Shown here piece by piece: positions 12,003-26,423 of a stretch of DNA of 64,000 nt. Origin of the DNA: Quillaja saponaria (lineage: Eukaryota > Streptophyta > Magnoliopsida > Fabales > Quillajaceae); NCBI GenBank assembly GCA_029379385.1, contig CM055611.1, forward strand, positions 18,112,062-18,176,061. Direction: 5' to 3'. Under the pieces are notes generated by a model. That model had not been told where the DNA came from and did not search any database. It was given only the letters and a program-made list of their open reading frames with translations. Each line of letters starts with the position of its first letter. Positions within the stretch are counted from its first letter, which is position 1. Position numbers and translations under genes: made by a program.

Positions 12003-12615
12003 GTGCGGACCTTTTGTGAGAAAACTCGGCTGAAGCTCGGACTGCAGGATGGAAACCTAGCGGTCTCCCGTGCCTGAACCGCGAGCACCGGGGTGTCGAG
12101 TTCCCTGTCAGGGTCGTTGAATCGACTAGGTGAACCTCAACAGTTTTCGCCCCCCGGGTTTGGAGATCTTGTGTGAACTCGGCGGAGGCTCGGACCGTAG
12201 GATGGAAACTTGGCGGCCTCGCATGCCTAAACAGCGAGCACCGGGGTGTCGAGTTCCCTGTCAGGGTCGTTGAATCGATTAGGTGAACCTCAACCGCCCC
12301 CGGGTTTGGAGATCTTGTGTGAACTCGGCGGAGGCTCAGACCGCAGGATGGAAACCTGGTGGCCTCGCGTGCCTGAACAGCGAGCACTGGGGTGTCGAGT
12401 TCCCTGTCAGGGTCGTTGAATCGACTAGGTGAACCTCAATCGCCTCCGGGTTTGGAGATCTTGTGTGAACTCGGTTGAGGCTCGGACCGCAGGATGGAAA
12501 CCTGGCAGCCTGGCGTGCCTAAACCGCAAGCACCGGGAGGTCGGGTTCACTGTCAGGGTCGTTGAATCGACCAGATAGACCTCAACCGTTTTGGCCCCCG
12601 GGTTTGGAGATCTTC
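12003..12615. repeat. Tandem array, four units of about 146-153 bp
   Basis: The marker gtcagggtcgttgaatcga occurs at 12107, 12260, 12406 and 12552. Each unit also carries 'gggtttggagatctt' and 'gcctgaaccgcgagcacc'-like segments. The array is GC-rich compared with its surroundings and lies inside the LTR element. Open frames across it are a by-product of the repeat. Confidence 0.9.
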
Positions 12616-13599
12616 TTTTTGATTGGTTTTGGGGGGCTATGCCTCTCCCTTTCTACTTCACCTATAGAAATTTCCTGCAATTATAGCTAAACGACTGATC
12701 TCAACAAAAAATTCATTAGCCACATATGATGGTAAACATGTAATGACATGCTTTCTGAATAAATATACAATAATATATCAAAGATATAGTTGCATTGCAA
12801 TTATCATTTTGATCTGGCTATAAAGTATAAGATGTAGGCGAGGTGAATTACTGGTCCACTATACCTTAAGACGCCAATTATTTTGTCAAGTGAATGGCTG
12901 GGTCATTTTTGTGATGGCCTTATAATTATGGTGTTTTTTAGGCAAGCTCATGAATCTTCAATGAATGATTTAATATTTTCAAGACTTGGAATATTTTTGT
13001 TATTGATGAACATGTAATCCGATAATTAAGCTAAGCATTCGATTATAATAGATTTGCATGAAGATATAAAGTTTACAAGAGTTTCCATAAGAACATAGAA
13101 GTTTGCAAGCAATTTGTGTAAAATTTATAAAGTTTTAGGCCATTTAAAGAATTTTAGGGCCTATATGTAATTTTCTAGAATTACTTCGGTCAATTATATG
13201 ATAATATAAAAGCCTGTGGACTATTGTGCAATTAGTTCGAATTATTTAGGCAAATAATATAAATGATAAGGGCATATTTGATAAGTATGAAAAGATATAT
13301 GATAATTATGTGAATTTATAAAAATTTGAGCCATTTATGTAATTAAAAAATATAAATGGCCCGAATGTAAAAAAGTTAAATTAACGAGTCAAAATTATAA
13401 TTATTTAAAATTTTGAGCCAATTGTATAAATATGTATACTATATAAGTCATTACCATAATATACATGAAGTATAAAGACCGGATAGCAAAAATAGATAAA
13501 CTTGGGCTGTTTTTGGATTTGGGCCGACATGACCGGCTTTGTTTGTCAGCCCGAGTTGGAGATCTGCACTTTTATTGGGCTGGACTCTTGATGGGCCGA

Positions 13600-14335
13600 G
13601 TTGGGAGCTGCCTGCACATTCACAAATTTGGCGAAGTGCCCCCACTTGAGGCAGCGCGTGGGGGCGCGTGTAGACTCCGGCGAGATGGCAGTTTATACGG
13701 GATGACCTAGAAGGTCAGTGCCGACATTGAGGGAGGCTGCCCAAGTTCTCAGGTCTCCGGAATTGGCCTGAAAAATGACCTGAACAGCAGCTCGCCATGC
13801 ACAAAAACTGGCAACCTGGCGGAGTGCCGCCACTTGAGGCCACGCGTGGGAGCGCATGTAGACTCCAAGGAGGTGGCAATTTTGACCTGGAGACCCGGGA
13901 GGTCGGCGCATGCAATTAGGGTGGTCGCCCGGGTTCTCAGGTTTCCGGAATTAGCCTGAAAATGGACCTGAACAGCAATTCGCCATGCACCAAAACTGGC
14001 GGCCTGGCGGAGTGCCGCCACTTGAGGCCGGGCGTGGGGGCACGTGTAGACTTCGGCGAGATGGCGGTTTATACGGGACGACCCGGAAGGTCGGTGCCGA
14101 CATTAAGGGTGGTTGTCCGAGTTCTCAGGTCGCCGGAATTGGCCTGAAAATGGACCTAAACAGCAGCTTGCCATGCACCCAAACGGAGACCCGGCGGAGT
14201 GCTGCCACTTGAGGCCGCGTGTGAGGGCGCATGTAGACTCTGACGAAGTGGTGATTTCGACCTGGAGACTTGGGAGGTCGGCGCTAGTAATAAGGTTGGT
14301 CGTCCTTGGTTCTCAAGTCGCCGGAATTGGCATTG
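13600..14335. repeat. Tandem array, four units of 187-188 bp
   Basis: The marker ccacttgag occurs at 13642, 13830, 14018 and 14205. Units share 'ggcctgaaaatggacctgaacagca' type segments and a GC-rich composition. It lies inside the LTR element, near its primer-binding end. Short open frames on both strands here are repeat-driven and not genes. Confidence 0.9.
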
Positions 14336-15396
14336 ATTTGGCGAGATGGAGACTTGGAGAGCTGCGTCGAGGTTAGGAAATTCAAATCATATGAATTTTT
14401 CACAGACGGCGCCAATGTTAATGTCGGATTTGTCCGAGCTACAGACCTAGCGAGGTGGTCTCCTCCTTGTGTCCGAGCTTGAGAGCTGGAAATGTGGTCT
14501 CCTCCATGTGGCCGAGCTGGAGTCCTGCAGGGGTGATCCTGGAGACCTGTCAGTACTCCGAAGCTCAAGTCAGTGTCTAAAGAGATAAGGGGAAAGATAA
14601 GGTGTAGAGAGAGTTCACCTTTTTTGAGAGTGTGAGAGCTTGTATTTGTAAGGTCTTTGGTGGGCCTGGACTTATTGGGCTGTGTTAATATTTGTATTAA
14701 CAAGTATAATGCACTTAAGCAATCTAATCGAAAAAATCCTTGTTCATATTTTAGTCAAGCATGTATATTTTAAAACGCCATTTTTGGTTTTCATTCATAT
14801 GTGTATTTAACTTTAAATTATTATTTTTTGGTAGATGAAATTAAAATAAAATAAAAAATACCCAGTCTAGACCCATTATTATTGTATATAAAATATATAG
14901 TAATATTTCTACCAAAAGAACTATATAGTAATAATTATTGATAATTGTTATCTAAATATATGGATAAAAGACAGAAAACAATTTCCAGCTTCACACTAAT
15001 CGAATTATATTGAGTGTAATATAATTTTTTATTTTTTTTATACACAATTTGAATTATATAGTAAATCTTATACCAAAAGAATTATATAAAAATACTTTTT
15101 GATAATTTTTTACTTACATATATGGATAAAATTATAAAAACTATGTATATTTTTTTTAAATTATATATTTTAATCTTATTACAAAATTTATCTTAGGCCG
15201 AATGATTTTAAGTTTTTACCCAGATCCATACTTATACTCGTTAAAGACACCGTTGTAGACCCAATAGTGTCGGGCATGGACCAAGCGCAATTGTCATCGC
15301 TAAATACAATTTAGACCAATATCACCAAAAATCCACCTGTTCTTCCATTAAAAAATAGAAAAACCAAAAACTTAATAAAAGCACAGTACCTGCAAG

Positions 15397-15954
15397 TAGG
15401 GGTGTGCACGGGTCGGTTCGGTCCGGGTAATGATAAATTTATGAACCGAACCGAAATTTTCGGGTAATAAAATTTATGAACCGAACCGAACCGAAAATAG
15501 TTATTACCCGAATTTACCCGAACCGAAAAAATATGACTAGTTCGGTTCGGGTATTCGGTTACCCGAAATTTATCAATATTTTACTAAAATTAATGTAAAA
15601 TTTTTTATTTTTTGTTTTTGAACCTCATATTTTTTAAATTCATTAGTTATTATAAAAAAAAAATACAAAAAACATAATATATTAACATATTCATCACAAA
15701 TAAAAATATAAAATTATAAATTAATACAACAAATACATTAAAAATAACAAAAAAAATTATATATTTTGATTTTCGGGTAACCACGGGTACCCGTTTGTAT
15801 TATACTCCACTACCCGTAACCGAACCGAAAATAACGGGTATTAAATTTAACTACTCGAACCAACCGAATAAGAAAAATACCCGAATTTAACCGAACCGAA
15901 ATTACCGATTCGGTTCGGGTATTCGGTTTTTTCCGGGTTCCTTGCTGAGCCCTA
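15397..15954. mobile_element. hAT-type MITE with perfect 8-bp target duplication
   Basis: The element begins TAGGGGTGTGCACGGG and ends GAGCCCTA, whose complement starts TAGGGCTC. The flanks are identical: cctgcaag at 15389-15396 and 15955-15962. Long inverted subterminal regions rich in 'cggttcgggta' and 'cccgaaccgaa' motifs would fold back on themselves. It is 558 bp long and has no coding sequence. Confidence 0.88.
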
Positions 15955-15962
15955 CCTGCAAG

Positions 15963-16481
15963 TCAATTGTATCATTACTCATGCAAGATTTTCTGTGAGG
16001 GGCAGCAGAGGTCAAGATTCTCATACTCATTTATTTTCTGAATTGATCCTTTACCTTAAATTCTTCCAACCATGTTGAACTTTGAATCCAATGAAGTAAA
16101 AAGAGGCGCAGTATTAGAGGTCTAGTAGGCCCCCAAATATCCAAGAATATTGAAACCGGCTAGGCCAGTTTTCAGTACTCTTGGTCTTTGCGACAATGGA
16201 AGCATATTCAATCAACAAAATGTATGTCCTTAAATAATAGTAGTATTACATTAATAAAAAACATACAATAAACACATCTTAATTTGTTGTTTTGATTGTT
16301 ATTTGAAAAACAAACTATCTACCACGGACAGAATACTAGAATGAGGTTGCCAAAGGAGTACAAACCTTCTTTCTGTTAGTGATAGAGCATATGATGTCAA
16401 TACTACATCAGATTATAAAGAAAGTGACAGATTAATCAATAACAAACTGAAAACCTAAGTAACAAAATATGCTATTTCAAA
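15963..16481. repeat. 3-prime flank of copy B, shared with copy A
   Basis: 16000-16481 resembles 2325-3103: 'gaggggcag', 'gtcaagattctcata', 'aagcatattca' and 'aactatctaccac' blocks appear in the same order. It is the segmentally duplicated downstream region of the receptor unit, without coding sequence. Confidence 0.65.
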
Positions 16482-18000
16482 TTACACATGACTAAACTTG
16501 ATGGTAATTTGCCACACTGAAATTTCATCAAAGGATTTTGGAAAAGATAGTCTAGAAATTAAAATTTTCTGAGCCACTTGTTGCATTGAAGGACGAGAAT
16601 TTGGATTAAAATGGATACATGCTAGAGCTAATGCCACAACAAGGACCACATTACCAATTCTTTGATAGCAAGGAAGAGGAAGGTGTGAATCCAGAACATC
16701 CTTTAGCATAATGTTTTAACCATTTGATATTGATAAAGAGGAAATTAGCTCTCCAGGGTGCTTTCCCATCATTGTTTCCCATGCCACCACTCCAAAGCTA
16801 TAAACATCGCACTTTTCATGTATAACCATTGTGTAGACAAGTTCTACAATGAACCAAACAATTAAAAAATATGTTTCAAGAAACTTACCGTCTTCACCCT
16901 TGCACCTCCTCCTCTCTCCCCCATTCCCCAAAAAAAAAAAAAAAAAAAAAAAACTTCTCTACAATAGTTTTCTTCCCTTGTTCCCTTACCATTTTGTCTA
17001 ATACTTTGATTAGTGTAAGATTTTCAAGATAGGTATTCAGAATTCTAACTTTGCTGGAATAATGCCTTATGAGTTTTCTTTTATGAGAACCAATTAAGAA
17101 CGTTAGGAAAATAATTACAAAAAAAATCATATATAAAATTGGTAGAAGAATAAATTTATATCTCGGGCGATATATCCATAAGTTCCAACAAATAGAGTTT
17201 GATTGTAGAAATTTGGATCAAGGAGTCTAGTTGTTGCAAAGTCGGAGACAAAAGCCTCCAATATTGAGTTAATTAGAATGTTGCTGCTTGAAACTTCTTT
17301 ATGGATAATGGTTGGTGTATAGTCATGATGCATGTAAGATAAAGCATGTGCTATGCCCCTGACAATATTCATCCTCTTGGTCCAGACCAACTCTTCAGCT
17401 TCAACACCAGTCCTTAACACACAAAATAAACTTCCTCGTTCCATGTACTCATAAACCAAAAGCATGCTCCTTTGGTGCAAGCAGAACCCCTACAGCTTGT
17501 TCTGGTGGCAAATCTCTGTTAATATTTTGACCTTATTGTCGAAACCCCTGTCATAAGATGGGTCTTGAGATTCTAGACGATAAAGTTTCTTCAAGGCAAC
17601 GACTTTTCCACTAGAAAATTGTGCTCTATAAACACTACCATAAGCCCCAATTCCAATACAAAATTTTATATCAAAGACCACCGTTGCTTCAGTGATGTCT
17701 TCAAATGCCATTTTTCCGCCATAGTTCCATATTGAGAACAAGTCACCATCCTTTCTTGTTGTTTTGGCATATTTAGTCTTCTTTTTTCACCAAATATCGG
17801 AAAATAATCGAATAGTAAAATATTAAAATGGCTGCAAAACTGATGACGAAGAGATTCATTTTTATCCAGTAAAATTTCGTACTTGATGAACCAACATTGG
17901 TAGCAGGAGGTATGGGTGTGCTTGGGAGATCGTCCTCCACTTTATTAGCACTATCAAAATGGAAATGGAGGAAAATGACTTGCTTGATTTCACTGCGTTC
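16482..18000 (-). pseudogene. MIK2-like receptor kinase lacking the LRR ectodomain (copy B)
   Basis: The minus strand reads signal-peptide region (17940-18000, start codon lost), then directly the membrane-proximal and juxtamembrane region (17760-17930), then kinase (16482-17741). The LRR block is absent. The kinase is also broken. Its TVHR-type segment is altered (TIIHKEVSS, so HRD has become HKE) and DFG has become DFA. A short deletion near 17495 breaks the 'NIVKLHGFC' segment. A CAA-to-TAA change at 16716-16718 stops the last exon where copy A reads VQNIMLK. The last exon begins near 16850 after an intron equivalent to that of copy A. Confidence 0.85.
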
Positions 18001-18790
18001 AATTCATTCGCAGCTCCAGAAACTTTATTGCAAATGCACACTGCTGGGGCATGGCATCACTAACTTGACCGTGTAACATGGGCCCAGTTGTGGACTTGTG
18101 TAGGTATTCACATTGAAAAGTACAGGTCAAGTTCTGCTTCCCCTTAATTGCGGAACTGCTTCCTTTTCCCCCCCATTCTTTTAATAAAAACAAAACAAAA
18201 TAAAATAGCACATAAGGTGCTGGTTAATTATATTATTACTAGTAAATTATTTATATTAAGGCCTCATATTAAACTCAGATATTATATTATACAAATTCAA
18301 TTTAATAAACCACATAGGTTTAAAATATATAAAATTTGGCTCATAAGTTTACAAGTTTAACCCACTTTAAGAAGGTTTAATATTTATTATTCTAATCATA
18401 AATTTTTTTTCCTTGGCTAGAATAAAGTTTCCTTTAGCGTAGGATGAGGGGTAGCAGAGGTCAAGATTCTCATCAATGAAAAGTCGTCGTTTATTTCATT
18501 AATGGATCCTTCTTTTCTGTCAATTCCTCCAATCACTTTGTTGAACTTTCCTACTTTGGTATTAATAAAGGAAAAAATGCGTATTTATCATTAGTCGCAA
18601 GTTTTTTTCTTTTTTCCCTATTTTTCAATTTTATTTGAATATTTATTTCTTGTATTTCCTTCTTCTCTTCTACAATGTTGATCTTATTTTTGAATTCTCA
18701 TTTTTAAAAAAAAATTACTTGAATCTGTTTTTATATAAAACGGGCACTGGCATACCAAATATTTAACACAATTAAATAAATTGCGCTCCT
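18001..18790. repeat. Upstream flank of copy B
   Basis: It shares ordered blocks with 1640-2560 and 6440-6720, including 'ccgtgtaacatgggc' (18070), 'ccccttaattgcggaactgcttcc' in part (18140) and 'gtcaagattctcatc' (18459). It is an ancestral promoter region copied with the gene. Confidence 0.6.
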
Positions 18791-19657
18791 CGTGTTAATT
18801 GTTTGGATTATGAAAATCTCACTGTAATATTGTAACTATTAATGCAAATAATATACGTAAAAAAAAATGTCATAATGAGCATTACTTGAAAATAAATGAA
18901 TGCATATACAATCATAGAAATTATTTAACTAAAAAAAAAAAAATTAAATTAAAAAAACCGAAAGCAGTTTTTAGAACGACGTTATCAAAGATTAGGGTTC
19001 TACTAGAAGAATTTGTGAGCATTTGTTACCTAGTTTATTCAGTGTACTGCCTCAAAGACATGGAACAAAACGAGGTCACTATTTAGACACCAAGATCAAT
19101 GTCCCATCACACATACGGGGCTATCACTCAGACCGCAGCATACGTTTGCTTGCATCATGTCTATTGTAACTGGAGGAGAGTAAATATTTAGCATACTCTT
19201 TAAGTATTCTTCATTTGATCTACTCTGAACCAGAAATGGTTAACAGTCACAAGAACATGACAATCACAGCAAAACCTCTTGCATGATATTATTCTTGTTG
19301 GTAATTAACATATCAGAATTGGGAATTGACATGAACAAGGCAGGTAACAGGAATCACCTACCATGTTTATTTTTGTATCGAAGTCTCTAGGATTCCAGCT
19401 TTGTAACGCCCAACTAGTTCCCATGTCAGACTTTAAAGGACAAAGCAAGCATCCATGTGTTGTTCTTAAAATCAATTTCTAATCCAAAATCCTCCACCAC
19501 ACAATATAGAAAAACACAATCAAATGTACCAACTCAGCCAGTTTAATCAAATCAAATCTTCATAAATATGTTCCAAAATTGAAGCATACAGAAAACTAAG
19601 TATCAAATAACCAAGTTGAACTCCACAGGTACTACATTGAAGGTGGCACAACCTCGC
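18791..19657. other. DNA downstream of RPS13
   Basis: No gene was recognised. The segment next to 19657 should contain the RPS13 3-prime UTR. Confidence 0.4.
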
Positions 19658-21678
<2,021 letters not shown>

Positions 21679-21785
21679 GATTGCGGCTTGTGAAGGATGG
21701 AACTCTCTCTTGGCCTCTTCTGCACAATATAGCTGCTACCTCGGCTGCGCCCTGTGAAACGAGAGAATATGAACGCGAAGGAAGC

Positions 21786-21898
21786 TAGGGTTTAGTTCTC
21801 GGGTTTTTCCCGGGTTGGGTATTGGGTCCTTTGGGCGAATCCGATGAGTTATTAGGAGTCCATGTATATATGCTTTTATGGGCTTTCAGGTAGGCCCA
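21786..21898 (-). promoter_or_regulatory. RPS13 promoter with telo-box and site II motifs
   Basis: A telo-box (TAAACCCTA, complement of 21786-21794) lies about 110 bp upstream of the ATG. Two site II type motifs follow further upstream: TGGGCC (complement of 21893-21898) and its opposite-strand relative tgggct (21879-21884). The telo-box plus site II pair is a known signature of plant ribosomal-protein promoters, bound by TCP-type factors at site II. No TATA box stands out close by. Confidence 0.7.
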
Positions 21899-23748
21899 AG
21901 ATAAAAATTATATGTATTGTTCTTATGTCTTGGCTGGGTCAATGTGAAATGTTGCCCCCAGCAATGGTAGGCTACTTCTTTTTCTACTTTTTTTTTTTTT
22001 TATTTCTCAAATGATATTAATAAAAAAATAAACAATAAAACTGAGAAAAAGTTATAATATACAATGCTTTCTCATACAATCCCTAATTTTTGTGTTTGAC
22101 ATGGAAGAGAGAGTTGGTTGAATCAAGAACATTTTTTATGTGAGATCGAAGCACGAATATGTTTGAAAATTTATCTTAATTTAAAACTTTCAATTCCAAA
22201 TTGTGCTAAATGATTATAGGTGGTTTTGTACATTTTTTTACAAAAATTGATATGACATGGAATCAATACAAAAAAATTTGCATAAATATTTTATTACTCA
22301 TGTCAATCCGACTCCGATTCAATCTGAACTTAACATATCTATAATCAAATCAAACAATATAATCTATGAATTATTCTAACATAAAAAGGTTTGATCCTAT
22401 TAAACTGAGTATCTGACATGATATATGAATTAAATTGTCTATTGCAATTCTTTATTTCTTTTCTTTCCTTTTTTGAATTTCCTTGTAACATTAAAGATCC
22501 ATCCAAAATACATTCATCATGGCAACACCTTTTTGCTAGTTTTGTTTAGCTAACGTAAACCCATCTCTCTCTTAAAAGAACTTGAAGGAGTGTTTGTAAT
22601 GGGTAAAGAAATTGAATGGAATATCTTTCTAACATCTTAAAGGTTTTACTTTCCCATTTGATAGCAAATCTAGTGGAACCCCTTTTGCTAACTCAACAAT
22701 AAGCGAAGTTACTAATTAAACAATTACAAAACTCAAAAGGTAGAATAAAATCTAGACCTATATTTCTAGATTCCCACATCAGTAATGTTTGTAGGCTAGT
22801 CAGAAAGATCTTCAAACCCCTTTTTTCTTCTTCTTCTTCTTTTTTTTTTTTTTTTTCTTCTCTTACAAAATGAATAAATAAGAGGACATCTGATAAAGGA
22901 GATTTTCCCTGTTGATTCATGCTAACACAGTAAGTATGGCCTATATATAGTGAAGGGGAATAAAACAAAATTAGAGCCAATTCATAAAAGTATGATGGCA
23001 CTCTTGCAGAAAGATATGGGTCTCGTAAATGAATATCTATAGTGTGTGAAAATGTGGTTTGTCATTGGAATTACAAATGCAAATGCCCGTGACATTAAAG
23101 CTATGATGAGTTGTGCGTTACAAATCTCATATGAAAAGATACCTAGGACAGCTGGTTGTCTCATTATGTTTTATCATATAATGACAAAACTCAAAAGGTT
23201 TGATCACGGGCACCAATAGTCATAGTAGTTAGCAAATCACTTCATGATTGTACAAGATATTAACAAACATTAATAAGTGAATCTCCAATGATCATTTCAT
23301 GTATTCTGTGAGTGGTATAAACAAATGTTGCGAATTACATAGGTATACTTCAATTGTGGTAATATATATCAGTCCCCTTTAAACAAAACTCAAAAAATTG
23401 TCCATGTTTGATCTTGATAAATTTATATATATATATATAGAATTTGATGCCGATCAATCCTTATTTGTAGTTTGAGTCCACTATCTTAATATTTTTCATT
23501 GGTTGTCCTATTATATATGTAAATCTTTAAGAAGTACTTGCAAATCACTCACAATATTATGGACTAACCAATGTTTAGATAGTTTTGTCCAATTAATTCT
23601 TTTTAAATTATATGCACATGTTTATACACATATTAAATGATTTTTTATATTTTAAATTATAAATTAGTCATTTTAAGTTTGAGCCATAAAAATTATTTTT
23701 TTAAAAAGAAGAAGAAGTTGAGTTAATATGTGAGTTCATAATTATTAA
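21899..23748. other. Intergenic DNA
   Basis: AT-rich, with a CTT/T-rich microsatellite at 22815-22860. No gene was supported. Confidence 0.4.
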
Positions 23749-24392
23749 TGTTAAAGTTGTTTAGCATTAAGTTATGTTTGGTATTAGTTTATATTATTAT
23801 ATAAGCAAGTCTTATGTACATTATTTATTATAAATATAAGGTCTTGATGTGTAAGTATGCAAGCTACTACTATTTTTTCATAGAATGAGTTTGATCTAAA
23901 CCTAAGTTTAATATTAGAGTTACCGTCTCTCCTCTTTGGCAACAGATCTCAACAGTTTTGAAGTTTTTGTTGCTGTTTGAACTTTTGAAGTTCACACTTT
24001 TGATGTTTCTTTGTTGTTTAGTCTTTTGACATAACCCATTTTCAAAATTGAAGAGCTTTTTAACATTTCCTACTCATTGTTATTTACATCACCAATTACA
24101 AAGTTACTTTATATTATTTTTCAACCAGAGAAGTTCTCAGCCGAAGTGTCATTTTATGTTGATTGTTAACCAACAAGACACAATGTTGAGAGTCTTGATA
24201 CTTGGATTATATTTGTACAAGCTTGAGCTTGAGAGGGAGTGTTAGACTATCTTAGTATTAAGTTATATTGGGCTGTTAAGTCTTACATTGTTTAGATAAA
24301 CAAATCTTATGTATGTTATCCACTTATAAATATAAGGTCTAGGTTAGTCATGGAATCATCCAAGTTACTACTCTTTCTTCATCTTTATACAT
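23749..24392 (+). mobile_element. Degenerate Copia-like LTR pair
   Basis: The block from 24240 (tgttagactatcttagtattaag) is preceded by ttgagcttgagagggag, which looks like the polypurine tract just before a Copia 3-prime LTR. A diverged copy begins at 23749 (tgttaaagttgtttagcattaag). Both contain 'cttatgta', 'ttataaatataaggtct' and 'aagctactact'-like blocks. Only about 300 bp separates them, with no pol motif. The ends and target site duplication are not clear. Confidence 0.45.
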
Positions 24393-26423
24393 TTTATAAT
24401 TAAGAAGTTGATTTTTTTAATTAATTTAAATAAATAAAAATATTAACTTAGGTGAGTGGGTAGAAATTATATTTGAGTCAATCATATTTTATTTAGTGAA
24501 GTTTTCTCATTGTCAAGACGTTACATAGCGCAACTAAAAGTTTTGTAAAGATAAAAAGTGATTTGTATGTCTTCTATTATTACCATATGTTCAAATTGTC
24601 AATGTGATAAATTTCACATTACATAAATGTGGAGCTATAACATTATATATGATAATACGAATTTATACCTTTTAATACTAATTAAATAGAGTAGTGAATC
24701 TAACACAATATCGTAACAAATCGCTAATGCTAGCCTCATTACAACTTGGGAGTGTCAATGTGGGTCCTAGGCATCCCAATTTACCTAATTCGGTATTATC
24801 ACAAATCTTTCATATAATTCAATATTATTACTTATCAAATCTTTTTAATTTGTAAAGTATTAATCTTTTAAATCTTTCACGTTTTATCTCCTCCATAATT
24901 AGATCACACTCATCAATTCTCAGACTCTGAAAGTGATAATTAATGAGCAGTACGATTTGGTTTAAATAATCAATGTTTTACACAGTTGAGAGAGGCCCCA
25001 CTAAATACAATAACGTTATATTCTGGTGTTGAGCATGGACCCTTCTATGTCTCAGTCAACTTTCGCTCTCAAATCTCCGCCCTTTTCCATTAAAACTATT
25101 AAAGTGCGATAGAAAGCAAACATGTATTTTCTGAAAATGGCTTTTATGGATGCAAACTCTTTTGTTTAATTCTTTTCCCACTTAACTTTAGATCTTGTTT
25201 TTATTTTCTATACTACTTACTCTCAACGAGATAAAGATTTGTTGAAGATGAAGTTAGGGATTTTATATTTTTGGGAAACATGATCACTAAGTAAATACAT
25301 ATAAAATATTCTTAAAAAAGAATGAATCAATTAAAACAAGATAACAAAGAATTAATTATTGATTGATGGTATATTTATATATATATTTGTCAAACAAAAA
25401 AAAGTAACATATGTGATTAATGTCAATTATTACTCATGATTTAATTGCAGTGAATTGATATATATAATAATGGTTAACTATATTATATTGATTTATATAT
25501 TAATAATCAATAAGATATTAGGCACGTAAATATATATATATATATATATAAATAAGATGTTAAGTGGTGTACTCTCAAAAAATTACATGTATTATAATCA
25601 TTGCTAAGTCTCCAAAGTCAGAGTTGTGAGAATGTATTGTATATAAAATTATAAGTAGAGGTACACCACCACCTGATTGCCAACAAAAAAGAAAATTACA
25701 AGTTTACATACCCCAAAATGAATAGGTATAAAATGAAAATGCACAATACCAAGTGATACCACGCACCTTGTTTTTTTTATTTTTTTTTCTTCATTTTAAT
25801 TGTTGAATTAGGGAAGCCACTGAACTTGCTGAACCATTTGTAGAATCTCAGGGGTAAAATTGTCAATTTGAAAAGTCAATGAACAATATTTGGATGACCA
25901 TTGAACCTGTGGTAAGCCTAGAAGTCGGTGGCCATTTCTTATTAAAAGCTTATCCCCAACTTCAAAAATTTACCACCAATCATACTCACTGAACAGACAA
26001 AACGTTTTGAAATTTGAGTTGTAGTTTGCAAGTACTCACTCTGGGTGATTGTGCCGCCAGTTCCCTACACCGCCCGGCACCGTCCGCTCACTTTGAAGGC
26101 ACAACTACAGACATCAACTACCAGGTAGGATACCACTGAGATTCAACCTTTTCTCATAGCCAAACTTCAAACCTGGCTCGTTTTCCCAAGCACCTATCAA
26201 TCTCAAATTCTCACACTTTCCCAGCATAATCACATTTTCACCCGAACCAAACATGCATTTCTTTACTTCCAACTCCCATTTCTCTCACTTTCTCAAATAC
26301 CCATTTCCTTTCTCCCAGACACTCATAAACTTTCTTCACTAAAAATTGTTTACTTCTTAAGAACCCAACACGCTTTGAGGAAGAAAATTACAAAAACTTA
26401 GTGCATTTTCCTTTCAACCAAAC
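24393..26423. other. Intergenic DNA and 5-prime region of the LRR receptor gene
   Basis: AT-rich up to about 26000, with a (TA)n tract near 25535. The last 350 bases are richer in C and T, as in plant 5-prime UTRs. No confident TATA box was assigned. Confidence 0.4.

Larger units (their letters stand above)
11411..14702 (-). mobile_element. Non-autonomous LTR retrotransposon with perfect target duplication
   Basis: Two direct 287-bp LTRs lie at 11411-11697 and 14416-14702. Both start TGTTAATGTC and end TATTAACA, and they differ at about 28 positions by hand count (about 10%). The flanking 5-mers are identical: agtat at 11406-11410 and 14703-14707. On the minus strand the 14416 LTR is followed, after one base, by TGGCGCCGTC (complement of 14405-14414), which resembles the Asp-tRNA-type primer site of some plant Gypsy lineages. 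A G-rich tract precedes the other LTR (complement of 11703-11707). No gag, protease, RT or integrase motif is found in the 2.7-kb interior, so the element depends on helpers. The interior holds two tandem arrays and an AT-rich middle (12640-13450). Confidence 0.9.
11034..15302. mobile_element. hAT-like non-autonomous element, interrupted by an LTR element
   Basis: The left end TAGAGTTGGCAATGG (11034) and the inverse complement of the right end, TAGCGATGACAATTG (ending 15302), match at about 11 of 15 bases. The flanking 8-mers aatataat (11026-11033) and aatacaat (15303-15310) match at 7 of 8, as expected for a hAT target duplication. After removal of the nested LTR element and its duplicate site, about 970 bp of AT-rich sequence without a transposase remains. 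The superfamily call rests on the 8-bp duplication and the TAG start. Confidence 0.6.

Noticed and set aside
11842..14376. Several open frames of 60-180 residues inside the LTR element, on both strands
   Set aside because: They follow the GC-rich tandem arrays, overlap on opposite strands, and show no gag, protease, RT or integrase motif.
19085..19170. Possible box C/D snoRNA on the minus strand (ATGATGC, internal CTGA, GTGATAG)
   Set aside because: The C box is imperfect and no CTGA box D closes the molecule at the right distance; no terminal stem is seen.
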